Both the position numbers and the translations under genes were made by a program. The notes beneath the pieces were generated by a model. The model did no database searches and had not been told where the DNA came from. It saw only the letters and a program-made list of their open reading frames with translations. A stretch of 23,957 nucleotides of DNA, taken from assembly GCA_015486505.1 (NCBI GenBank), contig WFRP01000084.1, forward strand, positions 1 through 23,957. The letters run 5' to 3'. This document shows, piece by piece, positions 8,163 through 15,597 of this stretch (within the stretch, counting starts at the first letter, position 1; each line of letters starts with the position of its first letter). The DNA is from Pseudomonadota bacterium (lineage in GTDB: Bacteria; Desulfobacterota; Anaeroferrophillalia; Anaeroferrophillales; Tharpellaceae).

Positions 8163-10394
8163 CTAACGCCACTCTTTACTGAAGTTGTAGGAAGAGCTGT
8201 CAATATCCTCCAGGCGTGGATGATTCGGATTGTAAAAACGACGCAAATCGAAAGTGCCGGGTGCCCAGCTAAGATCAATAATTTTATGGGTAATATCCGG
8301 GTTGCGCAGATGGGTTATATATTTGAGCAGCGAAAAAGGGGTTTCCGCGATAAGCGCGGTCATCCCGTCGCGTTTATAAGCGACAATCGCTTCCCTACGA
8401 CTGGAAACAAAAGTTTTGCCGCGGCGGTTAAGCGGGAGCGGCACCCGGGTTATCAGCAGCGGCAAAAAGCTGAACACGGTCAAACTGAGATTACTGCCGG
8501 GCAGAGCCCGTAAATCGTTTATTGTAGTTTTATCAAGTTCAAAGCTGAGATGTACTGAGTTAAAGCCCTGTTCGACATAGTAGCTGACCGCCGCCTGATT
8601 GGCTGCATGGAGAAACGGCCCGGTACTTAAAATAAATTCCGGATTTTTGGCACCGTCTCCGGGAAACAACTCAAGCTGATCGAGTCCATTAAGATGAAAC
8701 CTGCGGAAACCGGCCCCGGTCAACCGTTTAACCACGGCCGCGAACAGACTTTCCCGGCCGGGATAATTAAATGGCGGCAGCGACCACTCAAGTTGAGGAA
8801 AACGGCGAAAAAGCTCACGCTCGCGGCCGGAGATCGTCGCCTCAAGCCGACCGTTAAGCTCCAGAACCACCGTAAAATGATGGCGCTTGAGAAAAGGCCG
8901 GGCCGCATTCAGGTCACTGAGTTTAATCAGCCATTTTGACTTTGCCGCCGGCTGATTTCCCCCAAGCCTCGGCGGTTCACCTGAAACCGCCGCCGGCAGC
9001 GTTAGCCATTGCGCCGGCTGATAAACCACCGGTTTGGGCCCGGCCGCCGATTTTTCCAGAAGGTCAAATTTAGCAACTTCCGCTTCAATCTCTTTACGAA
9101 TCCGCAAACCGCCCCGGCGGCCGTAACGATCGCGGCTGCCGACCTTGACCAGCAGATCACCTTCGCTGCAGATAAACGGCAGAGTTACGGAAATAATATT
9201 GGCATTCCCTTTACCGGCCCGTTTTTTCTCAACCTTAAAATCACCATCTTTTAAAGTAAACGAGTTATCACGCCCGTCTTTACCCTGGCGCACAACCTTC
9301 AAACGGTCGCCTGTAGCCGGCAGCCGGGTTGAACGCAAAATAATTTTCCAGCGCCCCCCGGTTCCGCCTTTTTTGCCGCCGCCTTCCCGACTCACACGCC
9401 GGATTTTGCCGATTACAGCACCGATAGTTGCCGCCCGTTGCGGCGCGATAATCATTGCCGGGTAACTACCTGAGAGGTTGGCGGAAGTTACGGGCCGGGC
9501 GTAAGCCTCTTTCAGCTCCTCTTTATAGTTTTTAATAGCGGCGGCTGTGAGTTTACCGCTGATTTTAATCTCATCCAGAGCCCGGCGGAAAACAGAAATC
9601 ACGACTGCAACATATTGTGAGCCCTTCATCCGGCCTTCGATTTTGCAGGAGGCAATCCCGGATTGCGCAATTTCGGGCAAAAATTCAAGGGCACTGAAAT
9701 CGGCCGGGGAAAAGAAATAACCCTCTTCACCCTGATAGCGGTAGGGCCGGCGGCAGGGCTGGCTGCAGCGGCCCCGGTTAGCGCTCTGGCCGCCGAAAAA
9801 ACTGCTGAACTGGCAAATCCCGGCGACCGAGACACAGAGAGCGCCATAAACAAACAGCTCAAGCTCCATCGGGCTTTTCTGCGCGACCTGCTCAATCTCC
9901 GTCAATGCGAGTTCGCGCCCCAAGACTACCCGTTTACAGCCCTGAGCCGCGAGCCGGTTGGCCCCGGCCGCATTATGAATTGTCAACTGGGTTGAGAGAT
10001 GAATATCAAGAATGGGAAAATCCCGGCGGATAATATTAACCAGACCGAGATCCTGAACAATGACGGCATCAACCTCAATGCGAACCAGCGCATTCAGGGT
10101 CTGATAAATCTCCGCCAGCTCATCGTTACGAATCAGGGTGTTTAAAGCAATGTAGACTTTAACCCGATGCTGGTGCGCGTAGACAACCAGCAACTCCAGA
10201 TCGGCAAGACTGAAATTTTCGGCCCGGGCCCGGGCCGAAAACTTTTTCAAACCGAGATAGATTGCGTCGGCACCGGCATCAAGCGCCGCCATAAAGGTCT
10301 CAAAACCGCCAACCGGTGCCAGCAGTTCCGGGATTTTCCGAACCCCGGCCGCCGCTGCCGAACCTGAATCAGGCTTTGCTTGAGAATTTTTCAC
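8163..10394 (-). CDS. U32-family protein, RlhA-like RNA hydroxylase
   Basis: The 743-residue protein is a U32 'peptidase'. Characterised bacterial members RlhA and TrhP are iron-sulfur, prephenate-dependent hydroxylases of 23S rRNA and tRNA rather than proteases. The N-terminal half has ELLAPVGGFETFMAALDAGA, a TIM-barrel-like start, and the signature GGQSANRGRCSQPCRRPY. Cys187, Cys194, Cys210 and Cys214 are candidates for a 4Fe-4S cluster. KIEGRMKGSQYVA follows. The long C-terminal part resembles the DUF3656 region of RlhA-type members, so RlhA is a better guess than the shorter TrhP. It starts with GTG overlapping the selD stop by 4 bases (GTGA), indicating translational coupling. A 68-base gap with no clear terminator separates its end from the groESL promoter. 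The exact RNA target is inferred. Confidence 0.8.
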   Translation of the reverse strand: MKNSQAKPDSGSAAAAGVRKIPELLAPVGGFETFMAALDAGADAIYLGLKKFSARARAENFSLADLELLVVYAHQHRVKVYIALNTLIRNDELAEIYQTLNALVRIEVDAVIVQDLGLVNIIRRDFPILDIHLSTQLTIHNAAGANRLAAQGCKRVVLGRELALTEIEQVAQKSPMELELFVYGALCVSVAGICQFSSFFGGQSANRGRCSQPCRRPYRYQGEEGYFFSPADFSALEFLPEIAQSGIASCKIEGRMKGSQYVAVVISVFRRALDEIKISGKLTAAAIKNYKEELKEAYARPVTSANLSGSYPAMIIAPQRAATIGAVIGKIRRVSREGGGKKGGTGGRWKIILRSTRLPATGDRLKVVRQGKDGRDNSFTLKDGDFKVEKKRAGKGNANIISVTLPFICSEGDLLVKVGSRDRYGRRGGLRIRKEIEAEVAKFDLLEKSAAGPKPVVYQPAQWLTLPAAVSGEPPRLGGNQPAAKSKWLIKLSDLNAARPFLKRHHFTVVLELNGRLEATISGRERELFRRFPQLEWSLPPFNYPGRESLFAAVVKRLTGAGFRRFHLNGLDQLELFPGDGAKNPEFILSTGPFLHAANQAAVSYYVEQGFNSVHLSFELDKTTINDLRALPGSNLSLTVFSFLPLLITRVPLPLNRRGKTFVSSRREAIVAYKRDGMTALIAETPFSLLKYITHLRNPDITHKIIDLSWAPGTFDLRRFYNPNHPRLEDIDSSSYNFSKEWR

Positions 10395-11476
10395 AACAGC
10401 ATAATCCGGCCCGGATCATTCTCACTGAAACGGCCCACCGGCCAGCAGCCGGTGCCGACGGCGTTAAAAGCCCGGATCACAGTTTCCGCCCCGGCGGCAT
10501 CGACGGCCAGCAGCAAACCGCCGGAAGTCTGCGGGTCAAAAAGCAGATCCCGCAAAATCGGGTCCGCCAGGTCTTCACCTAAAAGCCGCCAACCGAAAAA
10601 ATCCCGGTTGCGATGGCCGCCGCCGGGAAAAAGCCCCTGACTGCACAGCTCTTCGGCCTGATCAAGCAACGGCACCGAAACCATTTCAACCACAACCCCG
10701 ACCCGGTCATCGGCCACCATCTCACTCAAATGTCCGATAAAACCGAAACCGGTAACATCGGTACCGGCGTGAACAAATTGCCGCCAGTTGCCGTTTTCCG
10801 CATCCGGCGGCAAATGATTAAGCCTTGCCATCCACTCTAAGGCCGGAGCAATTTCATCCTCGGTAACAAAATCAGCTTTCAGGGCGGTCGCGAGAATACC
10901 GTTTCCCAACGGCTTGGTCAAAAGCAGCAGATCACCGGGCAAAGCTCCCTGATTGCGCCAGATTTTATCAGGATGAATTTCGCCGGTGACTGAAAGACCG
11001 TATTTTATCTCGGGATCATCAATGCTGTGACCGCCGGCTAAAACCGCCCCGGCCTCGGCTATTTTATCCAGACCGCCGGCCAGAATCTGTTTCAGAATAT
11101 CAGGATTAAGACAATTAATCGGGAAAGCCACCAGATTCATCGCCGTCAACGGCACCCCGCCCATCGCGTAAACATCACTGAAGGCATTGGCCGCCGCGAT
11201 CTGGCCGAATTTATAGGGATCGTCAACCATCGGCGTAAAAAAATCAACCGTCTGCACCAACGCCCGTTCGCCATCAAGCCGAAAGACCCCGGCATCATCG
11301 CCGCCGTCAAAACCGACGAGCAGGCGTTCATCAACCGGCAGTTTCAAACCTTTAAGCACGTCCGCCAAAGCTGACGGACCGATTTTAGCGGCTCAGCCGG
11401 ATGCCGCCGACAAAGTTGAAAGCCGGATTTTTTCAGTTTTATTTTCGGTCTCTTTTTTTTCAATTTCAGTCATCAT
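10391..11476 (-). CDS. selD: selenide, water dikinase SelD, selenocysteine-containing
   Basis: SelD makes selenophosphate from selenide and ATP for selenocysteine and selenouridine synthesis. From the ATG at 11476 the 361-residue product contains one in-frame TGA (11395-11393) at residue 28, within the motif SG-U-AAKIGPSALADVL. In family members this position is Cys or Sec and is followed by the catalytic Lys (here Lys31). The rest is complete: DDAGVFRL, VQTVDFFTPMVDDPYKFG, ANAFSDVYAMGG, LAGGHSIDDPEIKYGL, TDVTGFGFIGHLSEM and DPQTSGGLLLAV. A hairpin 13 bases after the UGA is a plausible SECIS. Reading TGA as stop would force a false TTG start at 11368. A second ATG at 11473 has the better distance from GAGG, so the start is uncertain by one codon. 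It is coupled to the U32 gene. Confidence 0.95.
11360..11379 (-). promoter_or_regulatory. candidate bacterial SECIS element in selD
   Basis: In the selD mRNA, GUCCGUC (11379-11373) can pair with GGCGGAC (11366-11360) around the six-base loop AGCUUU. This gives a 7-bp stem with one G-U pair. It starts 13 bases after the UGA, close to the spacing of bacterial SECIS hairpins that bind SelB, and the loop contains a G. Pairing was found by eye; folding energy was not computed. Confidence 0.65.
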
Positions 11477-11484
11477 ATTTCCTC

Positions 11485-11500
11485 ACTCAATTTTTTGAGT
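11485..11500. other. hairpin just upstream of the selD ribosome-binding site
   Basis: ACTCAA and TTGAGT are exact reverse complements around TTTT. The stem ends next to the GAGG that serves selD and begins at the first base of repeat copy B. On the minus-strand transcript it would place a small stem directly before the Shine-Dalgarno sequence. It has no following U-run, so it is unlikely to be a terminator. Confidence 0.5.
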
Positions 11501-11591
11501 TAGTACCTTAACAAGTTATTTTCTGCACCAAAAAACAAGATTTAATAGTCAGAAAATGTTCTTAATAAGAGTACTTATTTGCGACCAGCGG
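11500..11591 (+). repeat. dispersed intergenic repeat, copy B
   Basis: This 92-base stretch begins TTAGTACCTTA and ends GCGACCAGCGG. It is a nearly identical inverted copy of 5722-5811 and shares its last 31 bases with copy C (CTGATAAGAG through CCAGCGG, with one or two changes). It lacks the GC-rich half seen in copies A and C. It fills the gap between the glycosyltransferase stop and the selD leader. Confidence 0.85.
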
Positions 11592-11597
11592 AAAACA

Positions 11598-12698
11598 TTA
11601 TTCATAAGATTCAAGTTCCGACCTGAGATCCTCTACGGCCGCCAGAACCCGGCGCCAGCCGACAGCTTCCAGACAAAGCCGGGTTTTACAGGAGCGTTTG
11701 CGGCAGGGGCTGCAAGGCAGTGGATACCGGACAATTCGATAATAAGTTCCGTAAGGCGCATTGACCTTTGGATGAGTCGGGCCGAAAATCACCACCGCCG
11801 GAACCTGCATTGCCGCGGCCAGATGTGAGGGCCCGGTATCACCGCCGATATAGAGATCGCAGGCCGCAAAAAGCGCGGCCAGATCAAGCAGTGACGCGGT
11901 CTTTTTCGCGACCACCCGCGGTACCCGCACATTGCCGGCGATAAGTTCCACGGTCTCGCGCTCCCCCGGCCCCCAGGTCAGAATAATCCGGGCATCAAGT
12001 TTTTCGACCAGGGCGTTTACCAGACCGACATAACCGTTCTGATGCCAGCGTTTATAGGCGGTTTTGCGGCTGCTGCCCGGATGCAGGGCGATAATCGGGC
12101 CCCGGCCCGGCAACTCAGCCAGAAGCGCTAAAGATTCGCGGGCGGCTTCCCGGTTCAAGGCGGTAACCGGCAGCCGGTAGCCGGCCGGAATCTCCCGACT
12201 AATATCAACCCCCAGATATTCGACCAGGGCCAGGGCCCGCTCGACCCGATTAATCCCGGAACCGGGAACTTGAAATTGACGACTGTAAAACCGGGCGCTG
12301 CCCTCTTTCGCGTCCGGCCGGGCAAAGCCGACAATCTCTTTAACCCCGCTCAAACGGGCAAAGAGCGCCGTTTTTAAAATACCGTGGAAATCAACAACCA
12401 GGTCAAAATTTTCAGCCCGCAGCTCTGCGATTAAGGCGGTCAAAGAAAGCCCCGCCCGGATCAGATTACCCGGAGAACGTAAAAATCCGCTAAAAAGATT
12501 ACGCTCAAAAATAATAACTTTTTCAAGCGCCGCCTGCCCCTGCAGCACCGAGGCCGCCGCCGGTTCGACCAGCCAGGTAAAACGGGTTTCCGGATACTGC
12601 CGCTGCCAGAGATTAACCGCCGGCAGGGTCCGGACAACATCACCGATAGCCCCGAGACGAATAATCAAAACGTTTCTATACTTGTCTATTGCAGTCAA
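11598..12698 (-). CDS. glycosyltransferase family 9, LPS heptosyltransferase-like
   Basis: Family 9 enzymes such as WaaC and WaaF add heptose from ADP-heptose to the LPS inner core at the cytoplasmic face of the inner membrane. The 366-residue protein has the N-terminal VLIIRLGAIGDVVRTLPAV loop, FTWLVEP, a DFHGILKTALFA segment, ALHPGSSRKTAYKRW, and the donor-site motif GGDTGPSHLAAAMQVPAVVI with Asp287 and His292. Near the C-terminus four Cys (329, 332, 337, 342) form a CPC-like cluster seen in many environmental members. The start is a TTG with AGAGG six bases upstream; no ATG is available near the conserved N-terminus. It diverges from corC, and a good minus-strand promoter lies 60-90 bases upstream. 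Whether it is heptosyltransferase I, II or another GT9 cannot be told. Confidence 0.85.
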   Translation of the reverse strand: MTAIDKYRNVLIIRLGAIGDVVRTLPAVNLWQRQYPETRFTWLVEPAAASVLQGQAALEKVIIFERNLFSGFLRSPGNLIRAGLSLTALIAELRAENFDLVVDFHGILKTALFARLSGVKEIVGFARPDAKEGSARFYSRQFQVPGSGINRVERALALVEYLGVDISREIPAGYRLPVTALNREAARESLALLAELPGRGPIIALHPGSSRKTAYKRWHQNGYVGLVNALVEKLDARIILTWGPGERETVELIAGNVRVPRVVAKKTASLLDLAALFAACDLYIGGDTGPSHLAAAMQVPAVVIFGPTHPKVNAPYGTYYRIVRYPLPCSPCRKRSCKTRLCLEAVGWRRVLAAVEDLRSELESYE

Positions 12699-12757
12699 AA
12701 AAACCTCTTGCGCTGAAATTTCCGTTTGCCGCCGCCAACCGGCGCAAAAAATCCTCT

Positions 12758-12787
12758 ATTATACCATTTTCGTAAAAAAAACGGCAA
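12758..12787 (-). promoter_or_regulatory. candidate promoter of the GT9 gene
   Basis: On the minus strand TTGCCG (12787-12782) and a consensus TATAAT (12763-12758) are 18 bases apart. They are followed by the leader of the glycosyltransferase gene starting at 12698. The -10 is perfect and the -35 moderate. It lies back to back with the corC promoter candidate. Confidence 0.6.
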
Positions 12788-12817
12788 GCGTAAATCAGTG
12801 CCGCCAAAATCAGCCCT

Positions 12818-12846
12818 TTGAATACTGATTATACTTGACTTATACC
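12818..12846 (+). promoter_or_regulatory. candidate promoter of the corC-lnt-pabB transcript
   Basis: TTGAAT (12818-12823) and TATACC (12841-12846) are separated by 17 bases and lie about 50 bases before the corC start. A second possible -35, TTGACT, lies at 12835-12840 but has no good -10. The match is moderate and rests on sequence only. Confidence 0.4.
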
Positions 12847-12893
12847 GGAAACAAGTTTTATTGGTCTACGACAATTTATTAACATTTGAAAAA

Positions 12894-13901
12894 ATGGAGA
12901 GCAAAAGTTTGAGCGAAAAAGAGAAAGGCCTGTTTAAACGTTTTCTGAGACTTTTCCAGAGTGAGCCGGAAGCCCCGCCGACGGAGGAGGAGCTTTTCGA
13001 GATTATCAATGCCAGCGGCGAAACCGGGGTTATTGCCGATGACACCCACGAAATGCTGAACAGCGTCATTCAACTCAGGCAGACCCAGGTTCAGGAAGTA
13101 ATGGTGCCGCGTACCGAATTCACCGCTATCTCCGCCGACTGTAAAATCAGTGACGCCATTAAAATAATTACTGAAAAAGGCTTCTCGCGCTATCCGGTTT
13201 TCAATGAAAATCTGGATCAGGTTGTCGGCATTCTCTATGCCAAAGACATTCTCAAACACCTTGATCAGGATTTACAGAAACTCACGCTCCGGAAAATTAT
13301 CCGCCCGATCTATTTTGTTCCGGAAACCAAAAGAGTCCGGGACCTGTTACAGGAATTCCGGATCAAGGGCATTCATATCGCGGTTGCAGTTGATGAATAC
13401 GGCGGTACGTCTGGATTGGTGACCATCAGTGATCTGGTCGAGGAAATTATCGGCAAGATTTACGATGAAAATCTGCCGACCGAAAAAACGGCCGAGCTGA
13501 TTGAGAAACTGGACGAGGGCGTTTACCTGGTTAACGGCAAAACCGAAATTGAAGAAATTGAAGAGCTTTTCGACATCGAAATCGACCATCGCGGGAAATT
13601 TGAGAGTGTCGGCGGGCTCGCGGTATTTTTAAGCGGCAGAATCCCGCAGACCGGCGAGGAATTTACCTATAAAAATCTCTCGCTGACGATCGCCGCCGCC
13701 GACAAGCGCCGGGTTAAAAAGGTTCGGCTGAGGTTGTTAACCGAAACCGAAGGCAAGCAGTGTGATTCAGAATTGACACATCGACCATCGTCAACCAGCG
13801 CCGCCATATCCGAAAAAGCTACTGAAAAAGTCACTGAAAAAGCCACCGAAACCCCGGAAAAACCGGCCCCGCAAGCGGACGCCGCCGCCGGGAATTCCTG
13901 A
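12894..13901 (+). CDS. CorC/HlyC-type CBS-domain protein
   Basis: The 335-residue protein has no membrane DUF21 region. It consists of an acidic N-terminal helix region and a CBS pair: first repeat about VMVPRTEFTAISADCKI to GILYAKDIL, second about IRPIYFVPETKRVRDLL to VDEYGGTSGLVTISDLVEEI. The CorC/HlyC C-terminal domain follows, from VYLVNGKTEIEEIEELF to LTIAAADKRRVKKVRLRL. CorC proteins are linked to magnesium and cobalt efflux and ion homeostasis; CBS pairs usually bind adenine nucleotides. The tail is a low-complexity Glu-Lys-Ala-Thr stretch coded by 12-base tandem units. Three starts are possible (TTG 12861, ATG 12894, TTG 12909); ATG is preferred, but the TTG at 12909 has the better purine-rich leader. 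It precedes lnt by 6 bases, the same order as ybeX-lnt in E. coli. Confidence 0.85.
   Translation: MESKSLSEKEKGLFKRFLRLFQSEPEAPPTEEELFEIINASGETGVIADDTHEMLNSVIQLRQTQVQEVMVPRTEFTAISADCKISDAIKIITEKGFSRYPVFNENLDQVVGILYAKDILKHLDQDLQKLTLRKIIRPIYFVPETKRVRDLLQEFRIKGIHIAVAVDEYGGTSGLVTISDLVEEIIGKIYDENLPTEKTAELIEKLDEGVYLVNGKTEIEEIEELFDIEIDHRGKFESVGGLAVFLSGRIPQTGEEFTYKNLSLTIAAADKRRVKKVRLRLLTETEGKQCDSELTHRPSSTSAAISEKATEKVTEKATETPEKPAPQADAAAGNS
13812..13847 (+). repeat. 12-base coding tandem repeat, three units
   Basis: Three 12-base units, each starting GAAAAAG and ending in a Thr codon, code for the Glu-Lys-(Ala/Val)-Thr repeats in the C-terminal tail of the CorC-type protein. The unit number could vary by slippage without shifting the frame. 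A partial fourth unit follows. Confidence 0.7.
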
Positions 13902-13907
13902 AAGACC

Positions 13908-15563
13908 GTGAAAATCTTTCCCACCGGCCGCAGCAATAACCTTTCATTGACGCCACTTCTGCTGGCCGCCTTGAGTGCCGTCTTTCTTTTCATCAGCTAC
14001 CAGGATTATCATTACAGCTGGATGGCGGCCGGGATTGCCCTGGTTCCACTGCTAGCCGCCGCTGAAGAATCAAGCTCCCGCCGCGCCGCCGCTCTCGGTC
14101 TTTTAAGCGGCTTTGCCTTCTATTACATCGAACTCTACTGGATCACCAATTCAATTGCCGGGTTCACCAGCCTGCCGCAGGTTTTAGTCATTATAATAAT
14201 GGCGCTGCTGGCCCTCTATATGGGGCTTTATCTCGCCTTCTTCTGCGGAGCCTGGGCCTATCTGAATAAACTTTCCGCGTTTGCGAGCCCAACCGGTAAA
14301 ATTATCGCCGCCGGCACCGGAACCGCGCTCTGGATTCTGCTTGAAGATCTGCGCGCCCGTTTTCTCGGCGGCTTCCCCTGGCACCCGCTCGGCCTGACCC
14401 AGATTGATAATCCGCTTTTAACCTGGCTGCTGCCGTTCGGCGGCGTCCGCCTGCTCTCCGGCCTGCTGATTATCATAAATCTCGGAACCTATCTCTGCGC
14501 CCGCGAACTGCGGCAAAAACATTTCCGAAATGCCGCAATTTACGGCTGGGTTCTGTTAATTCCGATTATTTCAATGGCATTAGATGGAAACTATTTTATG
14601 TCTACGTCCGGGCCGCACGGTGAAAGCAGCAATCCTTACAAACCGCTCGGCAGCCGGGGCGAGCGCAAACACCTTCTCAAGGTTGCTCTTATCCAGCCCA
14701 ACATTCAGCAGAAAGATAAATGGCGGCCGGAAAACCGGGCCCGGATAATCAACAAAATGTTTTCCTTGAGCCGCCGGAGTTTAGATTCCAACCCCGACCT
14801 CATCGTCTGGCCCGAAGCGGCATTACCGCTGCTGCTTGAAAAAAATCCTCTAATCTATAATAGACTACAAAAATTTGCCGCAACCAATCAAACCGGCTTA
14901 ATGATCGGGAGCCCGCGGCTGCTCACCCAGACCGACCCACTTAAGAAAAAACTTTTCAACGCAATTTTTCTAATTTCGCCAACCCAACCGACCCAGATTT
15001 ACAACAAAATCAAACTGGTGCCTTATGGTGAATTCACGCCGCTGGCCGACCTTTTTCCCTTCATCAGTAAAATCGTCCCCGGCCTTGATTATTCACCGGG
15101 TAAGAACATCAAAAACTTTAATTTCAGAGGCTTCAAGATTGCCCCTTCGGTCTGTTTTGAAGGAGTTTTTCCCGGCTTTACCGCCCGTTTTTTTGCCGCC
15201 GGAGCCGATATTTTGATCAATCTGACCAACGACGCCTGGTTCGGCAACTCCCCGGGGCCCCGGCAGCACCTGATGAATATTCGTCTGCGCGCCCTGGAAA
15301 ATCGCTGCACCATCTGCCGCTGCGCCAATACCGGAATTTCGGCAATTATAACCCCTGACGGCAGAGTCACCCAACAACTGCCCCTGAATCAATCGGGTAT
15401 CATTACTGCGAGAGTCACCGGCAAACTAAAACCGACTTTCTACGCCCGGCACCCGCAGTTGCCGGGTGTTCTGGCGGCAATTTACCTGCTGCTCCCGGCC
15501 GGTCTGATCGGAATCCCGCGCCGCAAGGCCGGCAGTTCAAACAACTCAAACCTCATTACTTGA
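13908..15563 (+). CDS. lnt: apolipoprotein N-acyltransferase Lnt
   Basis: Lnt adds the third acyl chain to the N-terminal Cys of lipoproteins in the inner membrane. The 551-residue protein has about six to seven N-terminal hydrophobic segments, including the family's WITNSIAGFTSLP and FPWHPLGLTQ regions. A nitrilase-like periplasmic domain and a final membrane segment near the C-terminus follow. The Glu-Lys-Cys catalytic set is visible: Glu303 in WPEAALPLL, Lys367 in YNKIKLVPYGEFTPL, and Cys416 in PSVCFEGVFPG. INLTNDAWFG and HLMNIRLRALENRC also match. It starts with GTG six bases after corC, with only a weak ribosome-binding site, so coupling is likely. The lipoprotein encoded at 3571-5601 would be a substrate. 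pabB begins 34 bases downstream. Confidence 0.95.
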   Translation: MKIFPTGRSNNLSLTPLLLAALSAVFLFISYQDYHYSWMAAGIALVPLLAAAEESSSRRAAALGLLSGFAFYYIELYWITNSIAGFTSLPQVLVIIIMALLALYMGLYLAFFCGAWAYLNKLSAFASPTGKIIAAGTGTALWILLEDLRARFLGGFPWHPLGLTQIDNPLLTWLLPFGGVRLLSGLLIIINLGTYLCARELRQKHFRNAAIYGWVLLIPIISMALDGNYFMSTSGPHGESSNPYKPLGSRGERKHLLKVALIQPNIQQKDKWRPENRARIINKMFSLSRRSLDSNPDLIVWPEAALPLLLEKNPLIYNRLQKFAATNQTGLMIGSPRLLTQTDPLKKKLFNAIFLISPTQPTQIYNKIKLVPYGEFTPLADLFPFISKIVPGLDYSPGKNIKNFNFRGFKIAPSVCFEGVFPGFTARFFAAGADILINLTNDAWFGNSPGPRQHLMNIRLRALENRCTICRCANTGISAIITPDGRVTQQLPLNQSGIITARVTGKLKPTFYARHPQLPGVLAAIYLLLPAGLIGIPRRKAGSSNNSNLIT

Positions 15564-15597
15564 CCTGGATTCCAGTTTCCTCTATAAGGCTTACCCT

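Noticed and set aside
8163..10394. Collagenase-like protease
   Set aside because: Although named peptidase U32, the Cys cluster and RlhA-like architecture fit an RNA hydroxylase better than a protease.
10391..11368. SelD starting at the TTG at 11368
   Set aside because: This drops the catalytic Sec/Lys region and has no ribosome-binding site; reading through the TGA restores the full family sequence.
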